A DNA stretch of 64,000 nt from Microcoleus sp. CAWBG506. GTDB taxonomy: Bacteria > Cyanobacteriota > Cyanobacteriia > Cyanobacteriales > Microcoleaceae. The stretch covers positions 20,124 to 84,123 of the forward strand of contig JAHREW010000028.1 in NCBI GenBank assembly GCA_020883125.1, written 5' to 3'. Shown here one piece after another: positions 35,764 to 43,653 of this stretch; the first letter of the stretch is position 1, and every line of letters starts with the position of its first letter. The position numbers were made by a program, and so were the translations under genes. Under the pieces are notes generated by a model. The model was not told the DNA's origin and ran no database searches. It was given only the letters and a program-made list of their open reading frames with translations.

Positions 35764-37089
35764 TCAAATTCCCAAGCGCTGATACACTAAATCTAAGTGC
35801 CTCAATTGATACTGCGGATCGAAACAATCATCAATTTCCTTGCTGGTCATCTTAGCAGTAACTCGCTCGTCCTTAGCAATCAAATTGTAGAAATTGCCAC
35901 CCGTTTTGTTCCAAACTTCGTGAGCGCAAGATTGCACAATTTTGTAGGCTTCTTCGCGACTCGTGCCTTTTTCTACTAAAGCTAACATCACGCGCTGACT
36001 AAAGATAACTCCGCCGTAAACATTCATGTTTTGTTTCATGTTTTCGGGATAGACTAGCAGGTTTTTTACTAAGTCGGTGGTTTCCACTAACATGAAGTGG
36101 GTGACAGTGGAACTGTCTGGCAAAATCATCCGTTCTACGGAACTGTGAGAAATGTCTCTTTCGTGCCAAAGCGCTACATTTTCTAAGGCTGCGACGGCGT
36201 TGGCGCGGACAATTCTTGCCATTCCTGTGAGTCTTTCGGAACGAATTGGGTTGCGTTTGTGGGGCATGGCGGATGAGCCTTTTTGCCCTTTGGAGAAGAA
36301 TTCTTCGACTTCGAGTACGTCGGTGCGTTGGAGGTTGCGGATTTCTACGGCGAAACGCTCGATCGATGCTGCTAAGAGTGCTAAGGTTTGGACGTATTCG
36401 GCGTGTCGATCGCGCGAAATGACTTGAGTCGATGCACAATCGGGTTCGAGTCCGAGGTTTTGACACGCGATCGCTTCTATGCGCGGATCGATATTAGCAT
36501 AGGTTCCGACTGCACCGGAGATTTTGCCGACGGCAATGGACGATCGCAAATTGACTAATCTGGCGCGGTTGCGAAACACTTCGGCCAGCCATCCTGCTAG
36601 TTTAAAGCCAAAGGTGATGGGTTCGGCGTGAATTCCGTGCGATCGGCCAACCATCACAGTATAGCGGTGTTGTTGGGCCTGATAGCGAATAGCTTGACTC
36701 AAATCTTCGACACGTTGTAACAAGATATCGACACTAGCGACTAATTGCAGCGCCAAAGCAGTATCGAGCACATCGGAACTTGTTAAACCGAGGTGGATGT
36801 AGCGTCCGGCATCGCCTACATATTCGTTGACATTTGTCAAGAAAGCGATCATGTCGTGGCGGACTTCGGCTTCAATTTCAAGGACTCGTTTCGGGTCAAA
36901 ATTAGCCTTAGCTTTGATTTCTTCGACTGCGGCGGCGGGGATGTAGCCGAGTTCGGCTTGAGCTTCGCAGACGGCGATTTCTACTTGCAGCCAGCTTTTA
37001 AGTTTGGCGTTTTCAGTCCAGATGTTGCCCATTTCGGGCAAGGTGTAGCGGTCAATCACGGTTTGAGTTGGGGAATGCGATCTCACCAT
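35764..37089 (-). CDS. purB: Adenylosuccinate lyase
   Basis: 441 residues from the ATG at 37089; a GTG at 37059 gives 431 residues, the common length (start of the form xIDRYTLPEMGNIW), and is a serious alternative. It has the catalytic flexible loop KGSSAMPHKRNPIRSE and the histidine regions VGRSHGIHAEPITFG and TSSDVLDTALALQL. It makes fumarate and AMP or AICAR in purine synthesis. The upstream region up to about 37252 is repeated, diverged, at 40105-40266, so the gene appears to have exchanged or duplicated its 5' end when the neighbouring island arrived. Confidence 0.93.
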   Translation of the reverse strand: MVRSHSPTQTVIDRYTLPEMGNIWTENAKLKSWLQVEIAVCEAQAELGYIPAAAVEEIKAKANFDPKRVLEIEAEVRHDMIAFLTNVNEYVGDAGRYIHLGLTSSDVLDTALALQLVASVDILLQRVEDLSQAIRYQAQQHRYTVMVGRSHGIHAEPITFGFKLAGWLAEVFRNRARLVNLRSSIAVGKISGAVGTYANIDPRIEAIACQNLGLEPDCASTQVISRDRHAEYVQTLALLAASIERFAVEIRNLQRTDVLEVEEFFSKGQKGSSAMPHKRNPIRSERLTGMARIVRANAVAALENVALWHERDISHSSVERMILPDSSTVTHFMLVETTDLVKNLLVYPENMKQNMNVYGGVIFSQRVMLALVEKGTSREEAYKIVQSCAHEVWNKTGGNFYNLIAKDERVTAKMTSKEIDDCFDPQYQLRHLDLVYQRLGI

Positions 37090-37459
37090 TGTACCTCTGC
37101 GAGGGCTCCGTCTTGAGTCGCGATGGGGAATTTGGGGCGATCGGGTAAAAGCGGGGGAAAGTGGGTTAAAGGGCGATCGAACTGTCCCACTTCCGGATTT
37201 TAATATTTCGTTTGTTTCAGATATTGCACTTAAAGTGTGTAAAGTGTTATCGTGAACATAAATAACCAAGTGTGTCCTGGAAAAATATTTACAAACCCCT
37301 TCCAACAATAACTACTGCACAGGTTTTGCCTGATAGCAGCCTCAAAGTCCGGAGAAAGAGAACGGGTTACTCTGGTATAATCAGCGGTTTAAATCGCTAA
37401 CAATATTACACCATTGACTATCTACTTCAAAAAAAATCACATCACAAAAGAGATTAACT

Positions 37460-37927
37460 ATGTTGAGCCAAAGAACATCCCATGAGTCTGTTTTGGTTCT
37501 AGAACAAGAAAAAGAATCAATAGCAGAATTAGAGCGAATTATAAACCTAAATCCTTCACAAGCAAAATTAGTGGGAATGAACGGAGAAGAGATTCTGATT
37601 CCTGAGTCTGTCTATCGTATGTTCCGTAATATCGTTCACATGATGGCATCAGGTCAGCGCATTTCTATAATGCCTCACCATTGCCAGTTGACAACACAAG
37701 AAGCTGCGGACATTTTGAATGTATCGAGACCATTTCTGATCAAGTTACTAGAAAAGGGAGAAATTCCATACCTCAAAGTTGGTTCACATCGACGAGTGAT
37801 TTTCCAAGACTTAATAACTTATCAGGAACAGCGAAAAGTAAAGCGTCGCAAAGGACTGGAAGAACTAACCCAATTTCTTCAGGACGAAGGCTTCTATGAA
37901 GATGTGGTGTGTGATTTAGCTAAGTAA
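37460..37927 (+). CDS. Excisionase-type HTH antitoxin
   Basis: 155 residues. Residues 75-125 form the MerR/excisionase helix-turn-helix (LTTQEAADILNVSRPFLIKLLEKGEIPYLKVG SHRR in sense, with wing YLKVGSHRRV). The N-terminal 70 residues include QAKLVGMNGEEILIPESVYRMF. This layout is known for antitoxins encoded just before PIN toxins, and the next gene begins one base after this stop, so the pair is translationally coupled. Expected to repress its own operon; the promoter lies in 37253-37459. Confidence 0.85.
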   Translation: MLSQRTSHESVLVLEQEKESIAELERIINLNPSQAKLVGMNGEEILIPESVYRMFRNIVHMMASGQRISIMPHHCQLTTQEAADILNVSRPFLIKLLEKGEIPYLKVGSHRRVIFQDLITYQEQRKVKRRKGLEELTQFLQDEGFYEDVVCDLAK

Positions 37928-37928
37928 G

Positions 37929-38756
37929 ATGGATGTTTCTTCTGTTGTTTTAGATTCTTGCGTCATCTTTCCTATGCCTCTATGCGATACGCTACTTCGT
38001 GCTGCTGAGGCTGAATTATACTCCGTTCGCTTTTCACGAGAAATTCTAGATGGTGCTACCCGCAATCTTGTAAAAAAAGAAATAATGACAGAGATTAAAG
38101 CAGCACGTTTTCAGGCGATGATCGAGAAAACTTTTCCTGAATCAATTGTAGAAGTGCCTGCAAGTTTGGTGGAAGCAATGACAAATCATCCGGGCGATCG
38201 CCATGTTGTAGCTGCTGCGATCCTAGCAAATGCTAAGGTCATCGTTACAGATAACCTCAAACATTTCCCAAAGGAGGCTTTGGAGCCTTATGGTATTGAG
38301 GCGCAGCACCCGGATGTATTTCTCAGTGAGCTTTTCGATAATAACCCCGAGTCGATGCTTCAAGTAATTCGGCAGCAGGTTGAGGCTCTAAAAAATCCTC
38401 CTTATACTATTGCCGAAATTATTGAAAAATTAGAAAAAAATAATAGGGTACACGAATTCGCTAGTAAAGTTCGTTTCTACGAATACTGTAATTTTCTAAC
38501 GGAAACTGCGAAAAAAGCCTTACGGAAGATTGGACAACCTGCACCCGAAGGTGGTCGATGTTATGAAGGAGAAAGATATCGACTATGGATGAAAGGGCAA
38601 ACTCTAATAATTACGGCTAAAGACGGTAGAGGAGAAGTTATTCGAGTTCAGAATGACGAAATTGAGGGTGATATTTCATCGGAAGATGTCAAATTATTCC
38701 AAAAATTTGCTCAACGCTTGGAGCAAGAATTAACAACAAATAAGGTTGACGAGTAA
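37929..38756 (+). CDS. PIN-domain toxin
   Basis: 275 residues. The PIN core is residues 1-145: VVLDSCVIFPMPLCDTLLRA (first acidic residue D9), FSREILDGATRNL, NHPGDRHVVAAAILANAKV and IVTDNLKHFP (the later acids). The fold is a Mg-dependent RNase. Residues 150-275 are an extra domain, which includes a charged helix (TIAEIIEKLEKNNRVHEFASK) and a C-terminal beta-rich part; its job is unknown and makes the protein about twice the usual VapC length. The preceding HTH gene is the likely antitoxin. Confidence 0.85.
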   Translation: MDVSSVVLDSCVIFPMPLCDTLLRAAEAELYSVRFSREILDGATRNLVKKEIMTEIKAARFQAMIEKTFPESIVEVPASLVEAMTNHPGDRHVVAAAILANAKVIVTDNLKHFPKEALEPYGIEAQHPDVFLSELFDNNPESMLQVIRQQVEALKNPPYTIAEIIEKLEKNNRVHEFASKVRFYEYCNFLTETAKKALRKIGQPAPEGGRCYEGERYRLWMKGQTLIITAKDGRGEVIRVQNDEIEGDISSEDVKLFQKFAQRLEQELTTNKVDE

Positions 38757-38899
38757 TAAGCGGATTAAAAGCCTAATTCAGTTTTTATCTATTCCCAAGT
38801 CACAGTTACCTTTTACTTAGCTGACAACAGTTACTCAAGACCATACATAGTAGACCTATTGCCAAGTTATATATAAAAGTAATAAAAAAATTAGTTTAT

Positions 38900-40078
38900 T
38901 TAAGATTTTTGGCCTAGGAACATATTAACTAAACTAGCTTTATTCAAAGCAATATCAGTCAAATATGGAATAAGTGCAAAGCCAATACACTCCGCCAAGC
39001 GCGGCGGCACAGCATTACCAATTTGCCACATTGCCTTTTTCATCGAACCTTCAAAAATAAATGAATCCGGGAAAGTTTGCAATCTAGCCATTTCACGGGC
39101 AGAAATAACGCGATTAAGATAAGGATGAATATGAGTGCCGCCGTGATTTTCTTTCACCGTCATGCTCGGTTTCCCCGGATACTGTCGCTTAAAAGCATCT
39201 GCATAGCTTTCGTACAAAGAACCTCCAGGCGGAACTTTAGCAAGTCTTTCCATATATTCAGCAGAATGACGAGTCCACTCATGATTAATTTCTGGTATGC
39301 GAGTATACTCTGGTAAATCATCAATTGCTGACTCAATTGCTTTGTATTGTTCGGGCAACAATTGTGGCTTAGGATAGGGATTTGGCATCCCAAATCTGTT
39401 AGCTATAAAAATAGCTCGTGGCCTGATTTGCGGAACTCCATAGGCGGCTGATTCCAGCACCGCAACGGAAACGTGGGGATAACCAATTTCGTCAAAAGCC
39501 TCGCAAATCGCTTGCTTAACAGCCCCTTTCTGTATAGTCAGAATTCCCGGCACATTTTCCATCACCACGTACCAGGGACGAATTTCTGAGACGATGCGGA
39601 CAAACTCTCTAAATAGGCGGTTTCGAGGGTCATTGGGGTCGCGTTTTCCGGCAACTGAGAAACCTTGACACGGCGGCCCACCTACAACAAGATGAACTTC
39701 CGGCGAACCCATTTTAGAGAGCAAGTTTTGGGAATTTAAGTTTTTGATGTCGTCGCAAAAGTGATGACAATCAGGAAAGTTTTTGATATGAGTTGCAGAA
39801 GCTATCGGGTTAACTTCAACACTTGCTACAGGTTGAAAACCTGCTTGCAATAAACCTTGTGTCATTCCGCCAGCACCGCAGAAAAGATCGACAAATCTAT
39901 AGTCTGAGGCTGGCATTGACTGAGATTCAACATCAATAAAAATCTTGTAAGGATCGGAGTCATCCGCTTCTAGTTGGCGTTGGATGCGTTCGTAACGCCC
40001 TAATTTTGCTTGCTTCGGCTTTTTGGCAGGAATTGTCTCTTCCTCATTTAAGAATAAAGATAGTTGTATTGCTTCCAT
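38900..40078 (-). CDS. DNA (cytosine-5-)-methyltransferase
   Basis: 392 residues. The C5-methylase motifs are in order: I VDLFCGAGGMTQGLLQAGF, IV GGPPCQGFSVAG (catalytic Cys), VI VMENVPGI, VIII QIRPRAIFIAN, and X GNAVPPRLAECIG. The variable target-recognition region is short (about residues 230-320). The N-terminal 45 residues are basic. No restriction gene is adjacent, so it is an orphan enzyme; its target is unknown (cyanobacteria have C5 enzymes for CGATCG among others, not claimed here). It lies inside the purB-flanked island, convergent with the PIN pair. Confidence 0.92.
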   Translation of the reverse strand: MEAIQLSLFLNEEETIPAKKPKQAKLGRYERIQRQLEADDSDPYKIFIDVESQSMPASDYRFVDLFCGAGGMTQGLLQAGFQPVASVEVNPIASATHIKNFPDCHHFCDDIKNLNSQNLLSKMGSPEVHLVVGGPPCQGFSVAGKRDPNDPRNRLFREFVRIVSEIRPWYVVMENVPGILTIQKGAVKQAICEAFDEIGYPHVSVAVLESAAYGVPQIRPRAIFIANRFGMPNPYPKPQLLPEQYKAIESAIDDLPEYTRIPEINHEWTRHSAEYMERLAKVPPGGSLYESYADAFKRQYPGKPSMTVKENHGGTHIHPYLNRVISAREMARLQTFPDSFIFEGSMKKAMWQIGNAVPPRLAECIGFALIPYLTDIALNKASLVNMFLGQKS

Positions 40079-40104
40079 TTTATATTTGTTTACTGCTTTT
40101 TATC

Positions 40105-40266
40105 TGATGTTACCCATTTCGGGCAGAGTGTATGGCTTTATTGCGGTTGAGGTCGGGGAGTGCGATCGCCCTATTGTACATCTGCGAGGCATCCCTCTTC
40201 CCATTTCTAGATTTGGATATTTCGCTTGTTGCGGATATTGCGTTTATGGCGTGAAAAGTGTTATCG
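40105..40266 (-). pseudogene. Remnant copy of the purB 5' end and upstream region
   Basis: Read on the minus strand it encodes GRSHSPTSTAIKPYTLPEMG (purB has VRSHSPTQTVIDRYTLPEMG) and then breaks off at the codons NI, 27 bp before the methyltransferase start. About 60 bp of purB-like upstream DNA also match (atttcg, gatattgc, agtgttatcg against 37205-37252). It lacks about 80 bp that purB has around 37110-37190. Direct orientation relative to purB, clearly diverged. Confidence 0.8.
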
Positions 40267-40371
40267 TTTCCGGTTATATCGGAATGATTTAACCGCAGAG
40301 AACACAGAGGACACAGAGGGAGAGAGTAGATCTGAATAATTCAGATGCTACCGGATTTGATATGATACTCT
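40267..40371 (+). repeat. Dispersed repeat copy 3
   Basis: Begins exactly where the purB-like upstream homology ends: ttccggttatatcggaatga, then aaccgcagagaacacagagg, ending at gctaccggatttgatatg. Confidence 0.7.
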
Positions 40372-40437
40372 GATTTCCAGTGCTGATGAAGATTTGTATT
40401 TACCATATTAGTCTCAGAAAATCATTGATACAGAACC

Positions 40438-40662
40438 ATGAAATATACAGTTGTTGTCCAATGGTCAGAAGAAGATCGATGCTTTGTCGTATTTTTGCCA
40501 GAATTTGAGGATGTAATGCAGCCCGTAACTCACGCAGATTCTTACGAAGAAGCTATCTACAATGCGCGAGAGGTAATATAGCTACTAATCGAGAGTTGTC
40601 AAGCTGAAGGTAAACCATTACCAGCAACTAAGAAGCTAGAACGATTATTTCAGGCTGCATAA
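40438..40662 (+). pseudogene. HicB-like gene with in-frame amber codon
   Basis: The ATG at 40438 opens MKYTVVVQWSEEDRCFVVFL then PEFEDVMQPVTHADSYEEA, a good HicB-type start. A TAG at 40579 interrupts after residue 47. The same frame continues LLIESCQAEGKPLPATKKL and stops at 40660. With the stop read through it would be a normal 74-residue HicB-family protein. No HicA neighbour. Confidence 0.8.
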
Positions 40663-40717
40663 ATTTGTTCAAAGCCATATCATTATACCCAAAAAGTAGG
40701 CGATTTGGATATTCTCA

Positions 40718-41584
40718 TCAAACTTCCGAAAGTCTCACCTTATTACCAATTAACTTGAGAAAACTCGACCCAAAGTGTTGAATTTCCAAAAAATTTGCAT
40801 AGGCAGAAGCTGGCTTGTAAACTCTAAAAGTCCGCATAATCCCTAAAGTAGCCGCACTTTCCAAGGGACCAACAAAGCTAGTATCTCTATCCAAAAAATG
40901 AGATTGTTTAGCCCAGTAAGCCATCTGTTCTGCATTCAAAAAATAGCACCCTGAATGAGGATTTAAAGCCCGCTCAAAAGCGATTTTTTGTTCCATTATT
41001 TTGCCAAATAACTGCCGTTGTTCCTCAATATTTTGAAAATTAGCCGTAGCAGAATGTGTTAAATCGCCATCGATATAGGCTTTAAAAACGGGGGCTTGAG
41101 GTGATACTTCGTAACGGTTTGGTTGTAACAAGTTTCCATTGCCACCGTGATGTCTAAACCAGTTTAATTTGTTGAAAAACCACGGATCATGTAAAATCAA
41201 GTCATCTTCCAAGTAACAGAAATAATCATATTTGTCAAGACAAGCTCGTAAAACTGCTTGACACTCAAACCCCAACAGCAGCGGTTCGCATTTGGTAGCA
41301 TGGTGCATAAAAGATTTTGGCTGCACCGGCAATTGAGACAAGAGATGATAGCCTTGGGTTGTGCAAATCACAATGTCAATTTCGTGATTCTGATCTTGAT
41401 TGGCTGGGATAGTTGCACATTCGCCAATGTGAATCATGCACTGAGATTTGCCATACAAAGCTTGCAGGGATGCAACGGCAGCGGTTAAAGCATTGAGTCG
41501 CGGTTGCGGATCGTTTCTTTGGGAAGCGTGTTTTCCGTCGCCACTGGGATTGTAAAAGTGAGCAATAGTGAATAGAATTCGCAT
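40718..41584 (-). CDS. Glycosyltransferase-like protein
   Basis: 288 residues, family not firmly recognised. It has ILFTIAHFYNPSG at the start, a GT-A-like core with YDYFCYLEDDLILHDPWFFN (a possible metal-binding acidic motif), and later NPHSGCYFLNAEQMAYW, which looks like a substrate-facing segment. The pattern fits a nucleotide-sugar transferase that acts on surface glycans. Supported by context: the next two genes upstream are also glycosyltransferase genes. The separation of 168 bp makes co-transcription with the methyltransferase-GT gene possible. Confidence 0.55.
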   Translation of the reverse strand: MRILFTIAHFYNPSGDGKHASQRNDPQPRLNALTAAVASLQALYGKSQCMIHIGECATIPANQDQNHEIDIVICTTQGYHLLSQLPVQPKSFMHHATKCEPLLLGFECQAVLRACLDKYDYFCYLEDDLILHDPWFFNKLNWFRHHGGNGNLLQPNRYEVSPQAPVFKAYIDGDLTHSATANFQNIEEQRQLFGKIMEQKIAFERALNPHSGCYFLNAEQMAYWAKQSHFLDRDTSFVGPLESAATLGIMRTFRVYKPASAYANFLEIQHFGSSFLKLIGNKVRLSEV

Positions 41585-41752
41585 TGGTGTGAATTAATAA
41601 TTAAACATTAAACAATAAAACATTAAGGACGGTATTTTAGTCGGCGCAGGGGGACTTTATAGGTTTAGCCGCGAATTATATTCGGCTGGGCTGAATTGGA
41701 GGGCGATTTTACCCAATATTTTTTGCATAAATATACATCAATTTTACTACAT

Positions 41753-43423
41753 TCAGTCATCAAATAACTCCGGTAGTCGATCGCGCAATTCAGCATTCAA
41801 ACGCGGCAACTCATCCCGCATCTGCAAGTACCAGTCTCGCCGCTGGCGATAGTACCCGCACAGCAAACGGTTATCCCGGACCCACTCGTAAGCATTCCCA
41901 GCTATTTCTCGGCGCATTTGAACATCGGAAATCAGCAAATTAAGCTTATTTTCAAACTCTTTTTCAGAGCGATAAATTAACCCGGTTTCACCTTCAACAA
42001 TTGAATGTTCGTATACCGTAGGACTTGCCAACACCGCCACTCCCCGCGCCGCACATTCAATGAATTTTAAGTCAGATTTCATTTCATTTATCTGGTTATG
42101 AACTAGCGGTAACAGAGCGATATCGCAACTGTACATAATTTCTTGATACCGTTCGTAACTGCAAAATGACTCAAATTGTTTTTGCTCTGTTTCTAAGGAG
42201 TCAAAAAATAGGCGATCGTGAATCACTTTAACTCGAATGCGGTGTTTGTGATCTACTAAAATTCGATTGAGTTCTGCCATAATTGGTTGCCAATCTTTTT
42301 CGCGATTCAGGGCTCCAAAAAAGATGGTAACAGTATCTTCTGCATAAGTGCGCGGTGGCGGTAAATAGGCTAATTGATTGGGAAATACTGTAACATTGGG
42401 ATTGTACTGTCGTAAAATTTTGGCGAGGGGTTCTGTGGAAGTTTGAACGCAATGACAGCCACGGTAGCTGAGGTAATTGTTGTCTGCGTATTCCCGGCGA
42501 CGGATGGGATTGTCGTCAATTTCAGCTACTATTAAATAGTCTTGTTGTAGGAGTTGTTTGATGCGGGGAAGATAGGCGGGATATTGCATGATTGTCCGCT
42601 GCCAAATAAATACTTTTTCTTCCGCTGGGAGTGGGGCAATTAATTCGAGTGTTTTCACGCCAGATACGGTGCGGACACCGGGAATTGTAGCGCTAAATTT
42701 GTCCGGTTCCAAAACTCGCAGGCGATCGCACCCTGTAGGTGCCATAATTATGGTTTGAATCAGCAATCTGCGTGGTTGTACAGCAGTTTTGGTCGATCGC
42801 ACAATATAATATTCAGCACTGGTTTCCGTAGCAAAACTACTCGATTGTAGCTCTAATGCCTTGACCATGGGATGCAGCAATTGCTGAAATTGGGCAAAAT
42901 TTTCGGTTTTTTGTCCCTTTCCTTGCAATTCGTAAACTTGCAATCCGGCTTGAGTAAAGAGTGATTGAATACTTTCTAGGGTAAACCAGTGCTGCATTTT
43001 GCCATCGGCATTTTCCCAGTGCCCGCGCAACAAATTGACAATGCGCCGCCAGTATTGAACATTGGGAATTCTGGCGAAAATTTGGCCCATTGGATGCAGC
43101 AAAGCACTGTATTGTTTGAGGACATCCCAAGGATTTTTGAGGTAAGGTAACAAATCGCCAAACACCAAACAATCAACGGTACCGTGGGCGATGTCGAGAC
43201 TGGCGATATCGGTTTCTTCTATATTGGCGATCGCCACCCAGTTTAGCCGATCGACTGCTATTTTAGCTTTTTCTCGATCGCATTCAATGCCAATATATTG
43301 ACAATGGGGATTTGTCAGCTTGTACTGTGCGCCCATCGCCCCCGTACCGCAGCCTATTTCCACAATGACTTTAGCATCCGGGGGTAGCAGATTCAAGAGG
43401 TCATGGTTGATGCTATCGATCAC
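41753..43423 (-). CDS. SAM-methyltransferase/glycosyltransferase fusion
   Basis: 556 residues from a GTG. The N-terminal 190 residues are a class I methyltransferase: VIVEIGCGTGAMGAQY (SAM loop), IGIECDREKAKIA, CLVFGDLLPYLKNPWDVLKQY. From about residue 215 a GT-B glycosyltransferase follows: FIWQRTIMQYPAYLPRIKQL, IVAEIDDNP, VTIFFGALNREKDWQPIMAEL, and the donor site SDLKFIECAARGVAVLAS. Likely acts in surface polysaccharide or glycoprotein-glycan assembly, where capping by methylation is common. It is divergent from the triple-GT gene, sharing the 230-bp promoter region. Confidence 0.82.
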   Translation of the reverse strand: MIDSINHDLLNLLPPDAKVIVEIGCGTGAMGAQYKLTNPHCQYIGIECDREKAKIAVDRLNWVAIANIEETDIASLDIAHGTVDCLVFGDLLPYLKNPWDVLKQYSALLHPMGQIFARIPNVQYWRRIVNLLRGHWENADGKMQHWFTLESIQSLFTQAGLQVYELQGKGQKTENFAQFQQLLHPMVKALELQSSSFATETSAEYYIVRSTKTAVQPRRLLIQTIIMAPTGCDRLRVLEPDKFSATIPGVRTVSGVKTLELIAPLPAEEKVFIWQRTIMQYPAYLPRIKQLLQQDYLIVAEIDDNPIRRREYADNNYLSYRGCHCVQTSTEPLAKILRQYNPNVTVFPNQLAYLPPPRTYAEDTVTIFFGALNREKDWQPIMAELNRILVDHKHRIRVKVIHDRLFFDSLETEQKQFESFCSYERYQEIMYSCDIALLPLVHNQINEMKSDLKFIECAARGVAVLASPTVYEHSIVEGETGLIYRSEKEFENKLNLLISDVQMRREIAGNAYEWVRDNRLLCGYYRQRRDWYLQMRDELPRLNAELRDRLPELFDD

Positions 43424-43494
43424 TTTCTCTAAAATTCCTGATTAGTGTTGATTAAAATGAAACCCAATAACATTACCATAGACCACCTGCTTTT

Positions 43495-43564
43495 AGACAT
43501 CTCCATTAAACCCAGTCTTGAACAGCGCCGAGTCCCTGTTACACAATAATTATGGGAGATGTCT
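43495..43564. repeat. Inverted repeat in the divergent GT promoter region
   Basis: agacatctcc (43495-43504) and its complement ggagatgtct (43555-43564), 50 bp apart, between the two divergent glycosyltransferase genes. Could be an operator pair or the ends of a small element. Confidence 0.5.
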
Positions 43565-43653
43565 TTTGGTGATTAGGCAGATGCCAGTATACAATGGCGA
43601 TCGGCACATTTGTCAAGCACCAAATCAACTGAAAAACAATTATAGCACAAACT

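Noticed and set aside
35999..36466. 155-codon minus-strand frame within purB
   Set aside because: Alternative frame of purB; Arg/Ser-rich composition is typical of a shadow.
38900..40078. Complete restriction-modification system around the C5 methyltransferase
   Set aside because: No endonuclease-like gene is adjacent; the PIN gene pairs with its own HTH antitoxin, so the methylase is an orphan here.
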